NCBI GenBank assembly: GCA_030280995.1
Contig: JASXTE010000013.1
Location: forward strand, 15,733,001 to 15,797,000
Reading direction: 5' to 3'
Origin: Hemileia vastatrix
Lineage: Eukaryota > Basidiomycota > Pucciniomycetes > Pucciniales > Zaghouaniaceae
Length of the DNA: 64,000 nucleotides
Shown here: piece by piece, positions 47,801 to 57,090 of the stretch
Position numbering within the stretch: position 1 is the first letter of the stretch
How the letters are laid out: every line of letters starts with the position of its first letter
Notes under the pieces: model-generated
Told to the model about the DNA's origin: nothing
What the model saw: the letters and a program-made list of their open reading frames with translations, nothing else
Databases searched by the model: none
Position numbers and translations under genes: made by a program

Positions 47801-48610
47801 TTACACCAGGATGTATATCCATTTTAGGTATTTTGTTATTGGGAATTTGGGCAGGAGTATTAAAAACATATCCAAGCCAGAGCTCAAAGGCTTTCTTTGA
47901 GTAACAGAATGAACAGTGCTATTATAAGCAAATTCTAACCCAGGAAGTAAGGTAACCCAATCATGAGTGAATCTGTCATTATCTTTATACTCAAGGCCAA
48001 AGGCACAATATCTTCTTATCATGTCCTCTAAAGTCTGAATCATTCTTTCAGCTAAACCATCAGTCTGAGGGTGATGGGCAGTAAAAAGTTTCAGATCACA
48101 ACCACAAACATCCATCAGAGACATCCAAAATTCAGAAGTAAATTTTGGGTCTCTGTCAGAGATTATGGATTTAGGAAAACCAGCAGTATTAAACATATGA
48201 GACCACCATAAGAAAGCTAATTCTTTAGTGGAAACATCCTTGTGGGTAGGGATAAATTTACACATTTTTGTGAATCTGTCCACAATAACCCAACAAGAGT
48301 TATAACTGTCTTTACCAGCAATAGGTAATCCTGTTACAAAATCCATTTTTATTATTTTCCATGGAGCATCAGGAGGTTCAATATGTTGCATTAATACTGA
48401 TCTTTTACCAGTTAATCTTTTTGATTTTTGGCAAGAATCACAAGATTCAACATATAATTTTGTGTCTTCAGACATATTAGCCCACCAAGAAGTGTTCTTA
48501 ATTCTGATCATTGTTTTGTCAAGATCAAAATGTCCAGCTAATATGTCATCATGACAAATTTTCAAGATGATTTCTATCATAGAAGGAGGAATAACAATAA
48601 CATTACTCAA
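47801..48610 (-). CDS. pol: G2 integrase domain
   Basis: It inserts the cDNA copy into the genome. An HHCC zinc-binding region comes first: CHDDILAGHFD ... CDSCQKSK. The D-D-E core follows: first Asp in MDFVTGLP, second in IISDRDPKFTSEFW, Glu in TDGLAERMIQTLEDMIRRY. HDWVTLLP and FAYNSTVHSVTQ continue to the C-terminal side. All catalytic and zinc residues appear present. The frame is separated from RNase H by one TGA at 48614-48616, where G3 has AGA. The C-terminal end breaks at 47801 by a frameshift. Confidence 0.85.
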   Translation of the reverse strand: MSNVIVIPPSMIEIILKICHDDILAGHFDLDKTMIRIKNTSWWANMSEDTKLYVESCDSCQKSKRLTGKRSVLMQHIEPPDAPWKIIKMDFVTGLPIAGKDSYNSCWVIVDRFTKMCKFIPTHKDVSTKELAFLWWSHMFNTAGFPKSIISDRDPKFTSEFWMSLMDVCGCDLKLFTAHHPQTDGLAERMIQTLEDMIRRYCAFGLEYKDNDRFTHDWVTLLPGLEFAYNSTVHSVTQRKPLSSGLDMFLILLPKFPITKYLKWIYILV

Positions 48611-48616
48611 CTTTCT

Positions 48617-49261
48617 TCAATAATATAGATATCCTTCATCAATTGAAAATTTACCTTTTTTCAAAGCTTTTTGGTACTTTGGTGGAAGGGTTTTAATTAA
48701 TGCTTGTATTGAAGCATTCTTTGGATCATTTAATATGGTGCATAACTTTTTCAAGTCAGTGTCCTTATCATATGATTCCAGAATAAGCTGTAATAGATCT
48801 TCCTCCATATCAACCACATATATCCCATGGATATGAATAATTTCATCCTCAGGATCATAAGCAGGATTAGAGTCATCATTTGGTAAAGGTAACCTTGATA
48901 ACATATCCACATTTGAGTGACCAATACCAGACCTGTGAATAATTGTCATTCTCCCTCTGTACTCTTGAACAGCCAGCTGCCATCTAAACATCTGTCTGTT
49001 AGGTGTTTTCAAGTTTAAAAGGGATTTAACTGCACTGCAGTCAGTGACAAGTTCAAATTTATGGTCATCCAGGTAATAATGAAGCTTTTCTAGAGCCCAT
49101 ACTACAGCTAAACACTCTAATTGAGTAGCACCATATTTTAATTCACTATTTCTCAAGGTTCTTGAAATATAAAAAATTACTACTTCTGAAACTTTATCAT
49201 TTATCACTTGTTTTTGATGGAGGGAAGCACCAAGACCAATGAAACTGGCATCAGTGTACAA
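48617..49261 (-). CDS. pol: G2 RNase H domain and linker
   Basis: It degrades the RNA strand of the RNA/DNA hybrid. YTDASFIGLGA carries the first Asp; Glu lies in TQLECLAVVWALE; the next Asp is in LVTDCSAV; the distal motif is IGHSNVDMLSRLP. It is offset by one base from the RT frame at about 49258 (a T missing in GTTTGTACACTG; PFV-YTDAS expected), so the polyprotein is broken only by a single-base deletion there. Confidence 0.85.
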   Translation of the reverse strand: MYTDASFIGLGASLHQKQVINDKVSEVVIFYISRTLRNSELKYGATQLECLAVVWALEKLHYYLDDHKFELVTDCSAVKSLLNLKTPNRQMFRWQLAVQEYRGRMTIIHRSGIGHSNVDMLSRLPLPNDDSNPAYDPEDEIIHIHGIYVVDMEEDLLQLILESYDKDTDLKKLCTILNDPKNASIQALIKTLPPKYQKALKKGKFSIDEGYLYY

Positions 49262-50388
49262 ACAAATGGTTGATCAAAGTCAGGTAAAGCAAGAATTGGT
49301 GCTGACATCAAACAGTGTTTCATAGTGTCAAAGGCTCTTTGTCTTTCACTATTCCAGACAAAAGCAACATCCTTTCTAGTTAATTGGGTAAGGGGTAAAG
49401 CTATGACTTGGTAATTTTTAATATACTGTCTATAGTATCCACACATTCCCAAAAAACTTTGGAGCTCTCTCACTGTTGAAGGAGCTTTCACCTGTTGTAT
49501 GGCTGCCACTTTGTTCTGGTCAACACATATCTGTAAGCCTGAAACAACATGACCAAGAACTTTTAAAGAATGGAAACCAAATTTACATTTCTTCAAAGCA
49601 AGTGTCATATTTATTTTATCAATTTTCTGGAATACTTTACACAGGTGTTTAAGATGGTCCTCAAATGTTTTTGAGAATATAATGATATCATCAATATAAA
49701 CCATCAGCCATCCTTCAATTATCTCTTGATGGAATGTGTTATCCATTACTTTTTGGAAAACTGAAGGGGCATTTTTAGGGCCAAATGGCATCCTAATATA
49801 CTTATAAATACCCATATGAGTGGCAATCATCAGAAAGTTCTGAGAATTTTTCTCAACAGGTACCTGGTGATATCCCTTATTACCATCCAAACAGCTGATA
49901 TATTTAGCACCCTGTAAAGTAGCATGTATAGAGCTGATTCTAGGTAAAGGATAGATATCATCAACAGTATAAGTGTTTAGTGCTCTATAATCACCACATA
50001 ACCTGGCTTTATCTTTCTCATAAGAAATTAGGACAGGTGAGATAACACAATATTTAGGTGTTTCAACTACCTTTTCAATAATATTCATTTTTAAAAGGGT
50101 AGATATATTATCTTCAATATCTTTTCTCTTTGTGGGAGAAGCAGGATAAGGCTTCTTCTTTAAACTAGGTGGTATATCAGTTTATGGGCACGACAATGAA
50201 AGTTTCATTTCCTCTTTAACTAATCCCAGTTCATGTGACCCATGAGCAAAGGCCATAGGAAAAGATTTTATCAAGTTAATGATGGAATCTTTATCCTCAC
50301 CAGAAAGTTGTTCTCCAAAAGAAGAATTGTCAATTTCAGACATAAGGGCATGCATTTCCTTTGTAGATCTTCCTTTATATTGAACCAC
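49204..50388 (-). pseudogene. pol: G2 reverse transcriptase
   Basis: It makes cDNA from element RNA. A short N-terminal frame (50388-50182) precedes the main frame 50088-49204. Motifs: CVISPVLISYEKDKARLCGDY, YPLPRI, ISCLDGNKGYHQVPV (first catalytic Asp), MPFGPKNAPSVFQ, and VYIDDIIIFSKTFEDH with the YIDD box intact. LGMCGYYRQYIKNY and PLTQLT form the connection. A frame interruption lies between 50182 and 50088. Compared with G1 it keeps every catalytic residue. Confidence 0.8.
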
Positions 50389-50414
50389 AGAATTACATGT
50401 GTTCCATTCTGGTT

Positions 50415-51002
50415 TTAATAATTTTTAGGGGAGGAAATTTTAAATTTTCTCTTCCCATTCATCCCCATTGTGAAACATTGGTTTGAAGGATCCAATTTTA
50501 TGCCATACTTGGTTAAAATTTCATTCCCTAAAATAAACCAATTGCTCAAGTTATCATTTTTCATGACAACAAAATCACAAATAGCTCTTACAAAACCATG
50601 GTTATATTTAAAAAACACTGTGGCTTTGTATTTACCAATGGGGGACAAAACAGAGCCATACCCTCTCCAATTTTCAGAAATGATAGGAAACAGTTTAGAT
50701 TTATAGTCTTGATCTACTGAAGCAAGTGCTCTTTCAGATACTACACTTCCTCCAGCTCCAGAATCCAGAACAACTTCAATGCTGGTTCCATTGATCAAGA
50801 CAGGTGCCTTAAGAGGGGCAATAACAATTGAGTTATCCTCAATGTTCTTTATGATCTCAGCATCCTCAACTGTAGATAAATCATTATTATCAATGTCAAT
50901 AGTATTTAAATAATGAACATCTTCTTCCAGCATCAAGATTTCTTGTTGAGATTCATATGAAATACTGCTGGCACAATCACTTGATGTATCATCCAGTGCC
51001 AC
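50415..51002 (-). CDS. G2 aspartic protease
   Basis: Retropepsin-type protease that matures Gag-Pol. VLINGTSIEVVLDSGAGGSV carries the catalytic Asp in DSGA (plus ~50755), followed by SERALASVDQDY, and further on YNHGFVRAICDFVV and WFILGNEILTKYGI, where ILG follows the second beta half. The acidic region DDTSSDCASS to EIIKNIED links it to the Gag end. It is open for 195 codons; a stop at 50415 separates it from RT. Confidence 0.8.
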   Translation of the reverse strand: MALDDTSSDCASSISYESQQEILMLEEDVHYLNTIDIDNNDLSTVEDAEIIKNIEDNSIVIAPLKAPVLINGTSIEVVLDSGAGGSVVSERALASVDQDYKSKLFPIISENWRGYGSVLSPIGKYKATVFFKYNHGFVRAICDFVVMKNDNLSNWFILGNEILTKYGIKLDPSNQCFTMGMNGKRKFKISSPKNY

Positions 51003-51068
51003 TGTGTCATCAGCATGCTCCTCTGTTTTTTCTACAAGATTTATCTTCCTGTCACAAACATGGCCTTT

Positions 51069-53279
51069 CTACCAAGGCTTGTTGCACTTGAAGCAAGTGT
51101 TTGTTGCATACTTCTTTGGTGCAACAGGGGCAGAAGGTTTACCAACCTTTTCCAGAGGTTTTTGTTGGTAAGTGGAGGGTTTCTCCAAAGGGGTCCTAGG
51201 AATGAATCTTCTTGCATCATACTTATTGTTTAGAAGTATCTCATTGCAAGTATTAATGAAAGAAGAGGGTTCTTTGGAGAACTCAGTCCTAGCCACTATC
51301 AAGTCTCTCAGAGACATTGGTAATTTATAGAGGATCCTGTCCTTCCATAAATCAAACTCCATATTTGGGTCCATTTCCCTTAAGATTTTTACAAGTTTCA
51401 TAAAAAACTCAATAGGTTTATCAGTAGAAGAGCTATATCTAGCTTCCTCATACTGCCTTTGTTGAGCCATTCTGAACTTGGAGCCACCAAATTGTGCTTT
51501 AATTAATTTCTTCCAATCCTCCCATGAGTAGTCATTCCCATCCAGGAGAACAGATTCATACCACATCAGGGAAACATTAGTGAACAAAGAAATTAACTTG
51601 GACACAATTTCCTCATCTGTGAGTTTGTAAGAATTTTTTAAATTATCAATTCTGCAAATAAATTGTTGCCAATCAGAAGAAGAATCACCATCAAATGTTG
51701 GGTACTGGTCAAGTTTTGGCCAATTCTTTTGATTTGAAGAAGTTTCCCTAGTACTTGCTTGTTTCTGAGTAAGAAGCAGCTGTAATTTCTCTAATTGTGC
51801 TGAAATCTCATTGTTTAATCCTTCTGTGGCAGATCCTGGTGCATCATCAGTTTTTGATGGAAACTCAGTGTTATCAACAGGTATTTCTGGATCTATTTTT
51901 ATTTTAGATGAACTAGCCACAGGTACTGGTTGAGCATCCTGCACTATATGTTCCTTCACAGAAATGTCAGAATATTTTTAGTCATTTAACAATGAGTTCA
52001 ATTTTTCTTTAATGATTGTTAGTCTTGTTTTCATTCTTGGAAGACTAGATAAACTTTCATTGATAGTTGCAAAAGATAATTGATTTTTATGTTGAAAAGA
52101 TGACAAATGGTCACTCAATCTTTTCAGATTTATCTTATCTATCTCTACCTCCTGGCAACAGGCAGATACAGTATCTTTTAGTTTAGACAAATCATTTTTT
52201 ATATTTTGCCATAAAGAAACTTTCTTTTCATGGGTTGCTTTGTAATGAGACAATTCATCAGAGACTCTTTGTGCTTCACTTTTTAATACTTGATAACCCT
52301 GATCAGTTAACAAACTATTATATCTCAGAGTCAATTGCATATTGTTCATTATATGATTTTGCTTGGCAATAATATCTCTCAAGTGCTCATTATTATTTCT
52401 TGCTACATCTGGAGTGTTTCTCAATAAGGAAACTGAGTACCTTTCCAGACTCTCATAGAACTCAGGGTCAAGAGTTTCATCAATCACAGCCATATCAGGA
52501 TTAATCATTGAGGTAGCAATTAAAAGTAATGGATTAGATACATGAGATATCTGTCTACTATTCCCAGCCTCTATAGGTCTCAAGGTTTCATCCTGCCTTC
52601 CAGATTTACCTGAAGGAACAGAGTCAGCCACAAGAAAAGGCACTTGAGAATCAATAGAGGGACGTACCAGGGTTTGCTGGGTATCACCATATTGGGCTTC
52701 CTTCTTCTTTTGCCTCCTTGATAAGGGTGGGGAGGAGTGGGGTTGGCCTGGGTGGGCCTTGATGGACCTACCTGAGGTAACTGATGCTGGTTTTGAGCCA
52801 AGTAGTCCCACTGAGTGTTGAGCCAGTCCAACTGCCACTTGGACACTTCCACCATCTCTTGGGATTGGGGAGCCAATTGTTATTGATCCCTGGGAGGAAG
52901 AGGTTTCTTCTTCTCTTGGAGAAAAGTATCTGTTCTTTTCACTTTTTCTTCCAAGGCATCTACCCTTACCTTTAGTCTCAAGCTGTCTGTCCTTAACTCC
53001 TTTATGTGGGTAGACAGATTCTTTACCTGCTGAGACAATGGCATCTTTTTTATCCTGAAGCCTTTTGGAAGCTCTTCTGGTGGGTTTGTCATGGGCTTCT
53101 GATCCTGAGTATTGTCCACTAGGATTTCCACTTCTTCCATCTCTACATCCTGTTTGGGGCAAGGATTTATTAGTTTGAGAAATTCTTCTTGTTAAAGGAG
53201 AACTTACAGAAGTAGGCTCATCATAATCAATTAAGTCTAGTTCTTCTTCACGTGCAGCAAAACCACTTTGGTCAGTCAT
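51069..53279 (-). pseudogene. gag: G2 gag, long frame (two stops)
   Basis: The structural protein that packages element RNA. It starts at the ATG at 53279 (MTDQSGF...ELDLIDYDE, also in G3), is open 433 codons to 51980, and continues in frame as 51959-51069 after one stop where G3 has Gln (CAA to TAA). Parts: acidic N-terminus, a low-complexity overlap region (see the +1 frame), SIDSQVPFLVADSVPSG, a coiled coil near 52440-52000, and a capsid-like domain (QYPTFDGDSSSDWQQFI, LMWYESVLLDGNDYSWEDW, AQFGGSKFRMAQQ). The end is a zinc-knuckle-like CFKCNKPW-stop-KGHVC with an unusual spacing; the stop is TAG where G3 has CAG. Confidence 0.8.
52580..53140 (-). CDS. Overlapping +1-frame ORF within G2 gag
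   Basis: It lies in a different frame from gag. It starts at ATG (MEEVEILVDNTQDQKP) and runs as a predicted coiled coil (IKKMPLSQQVKNLSTHIKEL...RVDALEEKV), then one TAA near 52879, then a Trp-rich segment KWQLDWLNTQWDYL, PQVGPSRP, HPYQGGKRRRK and SKPW. The same residues occur in G1 (17262-17659), G3 (about 58733-59190) and G4 (63223-63654). The frame-a sequence over the same DNA is much less similar. In G1, G3 and G4 this frame stops right after PW, overlapping an ATG. In G2 it reads on to 52580. Coding is inferred from conservation between copies. Confidence 0.65.
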
Positions 53280-54415
53280 TTTAAGATTCTACTGAAATGA
53301 AGGAAAGAGACAAAAATTAATTAGTCTTTATTTTTAATTTTTATTTAACAGAAATAAAATAAAAATAATAAAAATAATCTTTTTAGGATAAAAATCAACT
53401 TAAATAAGATTAATAAAAAAAATTTAAAACCTGGATAATACAATCAACTGTAGAAATAAATTAGAATTTCTATTAATTTTTTATTTTCAGGATTTAAATC
53501 AACTAGTTTATTACCAGGATTTATTGTCAACTGAAATAATCAAATATGAATCTTTATTAATTTAAAAAAAATTATTTTAACTGATCACTTAACTACCAGG
53601 ACTTAATTTTAACTGAAGTAATTTAATATGAAGTTTTATTTTAAAATTTTATTACTGATCACTTAACTACCAGGACTTAATGTCAACTGAAATAATTAAA
53701 TATGAGTCTTATTAATTAAAAAGATTTATTAAATTACCAGGACTCAAAGTCAACTGAAGTAATTAAATGTGAATTATTTATTAATAAAAAATATTATTGT
53801 CAGGACAATTTGTCAACTGGAACAATTAAATTTTAAATTAATCAGGACAAATTTCAACTGAAAAATTAAAATAATTAATAAAAGATATTATTGTCAGGAC
53901 AATTTGTCAACTGGAACAATTGAAATTCAAATTAATCAGGACAATTGTCAACTGAAAAATGATAATAATTAATATTAAAATATAATTATTTTATTACTTC
54001 TGGGACTAAGAACAGTTATTGCTCTATTATGGTCAACCAGGAAAAATAAAAAAAAATATAATAATAAAATTAAATTTCAAATTACCAGACACCTCCCCCT
54101 GCAAAATGAGCAAATTAATGCCACTTACAGAGTGCTGAGTAAAAGGAAATACGTAGCAAATGAAGAGTGAAGAGTAACCCACAAATAGTAATAACAATAA
54201 TTACCACGATATATACGATCTTTAGTCAGTATATGAACTTAAGTTTTGGAGCGCGTTTCGATTCCCGTTCGCAGCAAAAACTTTTATCACGTGACGTATG
54301 ACTTTTGTCATTTTCTCGCCTCTACTCGTCCTTTACAGGTACTTGTACGCCAATTGTCCCCTCGATTACGCCTCAAGTAATGTTGCGCCGTTGATATTTC
54401 GGAAAGGATCCCAAT
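53280..54415 (-). other. G2 leader with PBS-like site and irregular tandem motif
   Basis: Just inside the LTR, in element sense, is ATTGGGATCCTTTCC (PBS-like TGG start). At 54248-54276 a plus-strand tRNA T-arm/acceptor-like end reads GGAGCGCGTTTCGATTCCC then GTTCGCAGCA. From 53470 to 53990 the motif (CC)AGGACTTAATGTCAACTGAA recurs about eight times at 40-75 bp spacing; G3's leader has the same (59580-59830). Confidence 0.65.
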
Positions 54416-55231
54416 TGTCAAGGTTCACTTTTGGTCTAGAAGCTTTGGTACGGTGTTATATGAAGATTTTAAAGATTTATTGGACTCTCAATAATTAGGT
54501 ACGTATTTTCTCAATCAAAGATGATTCTTTTACTCAATAATAAGAGGTAGATTAAAATATTTATATAATTTATAGATTAGAATTACGTCTTTGTAAATAC
54601 TAAAGATATAAAATATAAGAAATAAGTGTTTAACTTTTGTAGTTGTAGTAATAAGTGAGTTGGTAAAAAGAATGATTAAAAGACAACAAAAAGAGAGACC
54701 TTTTATAGGCAAAGGAGAGACAAAGCACGGTCATCAAATTCTAAAAACAGTAGTAGGAGAGAGAGAAAAGAACATTCCAGAAGGAATATTTCAAATAATA
54801 AAGTTATTCTAAAAAGAAGGCGTCAAAAAGATGTATTTACAGAGTATGTCAGAAATACATCAATATATTTAATATTTACTGTAGAAGTCAATTCTAAATA
54901 AGAAATTTGAATTTTTTGTATATATTTAATATTATTTGAATATTTAAATCTTATTTTATCTTAATATCTATTTTTTAATATGAAATTTCATTTTTTTCCA
55001 ACCTGTCAAATGAGCACGGTGTTAGAGAAAAATATAAGGGACAAAATTATATTTTTAATTTTAATTATTTATTTAATTTTTTAATTTTAACACTCTGTAA
55101 TTAGTTAATTTATTATAACTAATTTTAATGTAACTAAATTATAATTAAATAATAATTAAAATGATAAGGTGCGGCTTCATCCAGTAAATGATTAATTATT
55201 TCACTGGGTAAGTCTAGTAGCCTGGCTGACA
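54416..55231 (-). repeat. G2 LTR (right copy)
   Basis: It starts TGTCAAGGTTCACTTTTGG and ends AGCCTGGCTGACA; 816 bp. It abuts TTTTC and G3 pol at 55232. By eye it differs from 46720-47534 at only about ten positions, suggesting a recent event. Confidence 0.9.
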
Positions 55232-56793
55232 TTTTCTGTCATATGGAGAATACAGTATAAATTCAATTGCATTATCACTAACCATTCTCCTGACAACAAA
55301 TGGACCTACAAATGGGTCTTTTGATTTGTTATTACCTTGTAAATTGAAGTGGACTGTAGAAATCAACATTTCATCACCCTTTTTTTAAGTTTATTCTTTA
55401 TGGGATTTGTCCCATCTTTTCTTCTCATATTCAAAGAATTTTTAAATACATTTTTGAGCATGACTTCTGCAATGTTGTTTCATTTGAAGAAAAGATTTTA
55501 GACCAGGGTGTAAATCCAATTTAGGTATTTTGGTATTGAGAATTTGGGCTGGAGTATTTGTAACATATCCAAGCCAGATCTCAAAAGGATTTCTTTGAGT
55601 AACAGAATGAACAGTGCTATTATAAGTAAATTCCAAACAAGGAAGTAAGGTAACCCAATCATGAGTAAATCTGTAATTGTCTTTGAGCTAAAGGCCAAAG
55701 GCACAATACCTTCTTATCATGTCCTCTAAGGTCTGAATCATCATTTCAGCTAATTCATCAGTTTGGGGGTGATGGGAAGTAGAAAGTTTCAGATCACAAC
55801 CACAAACATCAATCAGAGAAATCCATAATTAAGAATTAAATTTAGGGTCCCTGTCAGAGATTATGGCCTTAGGAAAACCAGAAGTATTAAACACATGAGA
55901 CCACCACAAGAAAGCTAATTCTTTAGCGGAAAAATCTTTGTGGGTGGGGATAAATTTACACATTTTTGTGAATCTGTCCACAATAACCCAACTGAGTTAT
56001 AACTGTCTTTCCCAGAAATGGGTAATCCTGTTGCAATGTACATGTTTAAAATCTGCCATGGTGCATCAGGAGGTTAAATATGTTGCATTAATCCCTCTCG
56101 TTTACTAGTCAATCTTTTTGATTTTTGTAAAGAATCACAGGATTCAACATATAGTTTGGTGTCTTCAGACATATTAACCCACCAAGCTGTGTTTTTAATT
56201 CTAATCATTGTTTTTTAAAGATCAAAATGTCCAGCCAATATGTCATCATGACAAAATTTTCAAGATTATCTCTTTCATAGAAGGAGAAATAAAAATAACA
56301 CTACTTAACTTTCTTCTATAATATAGATATCCTTCATCAATTGAAAATTTACCTTTTTCCAAATCCTTATAGTATTTTGGTGGAAGGGTTTTAATTAATG
56401 CTTGTATTGAAGCATTCTTTGGATCATTTAATATGGTACATAACTCTTTTAAGTCAGTGCCTTTATCATATGAATACAGAATAAGCTGCAATAGCTCTTC
56501 CTCCATATCAACCACATATATACCGTAAATTTGAATAATTTCATCTTCAGGATCATATGCAGGATTTGAGTCATCATTTGGAAAAGGTAACCTTGATAAC
56601 ATATCCACATTTTAGTGAACAATACCAGCCCTATGAATTAATGTCATCCTCCCTCCGTATTCTTGAACAGCTAGCTTCCATATAAAAATATGTCTGTTAA
56701 GTATTTTTAATTTTAAGAGGGATTTAACTTCACTGCAGTCAGTGACAAGTTCAAATTTCTGGTCATCCAGGTAATAATGTAGCTTCTCAATAT
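55232..56793 (-). pseudogene. pol: G3 integrase and partial RNase H remnant
   Basis: Integrase motifs are readable with stops: KDNYRF-type end, FAYNST equivalent FTYNSTVHSVTQRNP, and the DRFTKMCKFIP region (near 55960). The linker RLPFPNDDSNPAYDPEDEI to IDEGYLYYRRKL is open from 56608 to 56246. RNase H is cut at LHYYLDDQKF near 56790. The first ~270 bp (55232-55500) are almost identical to G2 47535-47800, but similarity then drops. Confidence 0.75.
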
Positions 56794-57090
56794 TTCACTT
56801 CCTCAAGCTCCAGAATCTAATATAACCTCAATGTTGTTTCCATTGATCAAGACTGGTGCCTTGAGAGGGGCAATAACAATTGAGCTATCCTCTAGATTTT
56901 TTGTGATCTCAGCATCTTCCACTGTAGATAAATCATTATTCTCAATATCAATATTGTTTAAATAATGAATATCCTCTTGCAGCATTAAAATCTCTTGGTG
57001 AGATTCATATGAAATATTTCTGGCATAATCACTTGAAGTATCATCAAGTGCTATTGTGTCATCAGCATTTTCTTCTGTTCAACAAGATTT
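56794..57090 (-). pseudogene. G3 protease N-terminal fragment at a deletion joint
   Basis: LINGNNIEVILDSGA is readable and is joined immediately (56794) to RNase H sequence. The rest of protease, all RT and the first half of RNase H, about 1.65 kb by comparison with G2 49095-50740, are gone. The DIHYLNNIDIENNDLSTVED stretch matches G2. Confidence 0.8.

Larger units (their letters stand above)
46720..55231 (-). mobile_element. Ty3/gypsy element G2 (minus), the best preserved
   Basis: LTRs 46720-47534 (815 bp) and 54416-55231 (816 bp) are nearly identical and start/end TGTCA...TGACA. TTTTC is found at 46715-46719, 47535-47539 and 55232-55236. Body: leader 53280-54415, overlapping gag frames, protease, RT, RNase H and integrase. 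The internal region stops at the same pol base at which the element is inserted in G3 and lacks the pol tail and polypurine tract, so this is not a clean single insertion. Confidence 0.8.

Noticed and set aside
54240..54280. A complete tRNA gene
   Set aside because: Only the T-arm and acceptor end are tRNA-like; no paired 5' acceptor or D-arm was found upstream, and it lies inside a retrotransposon leader.
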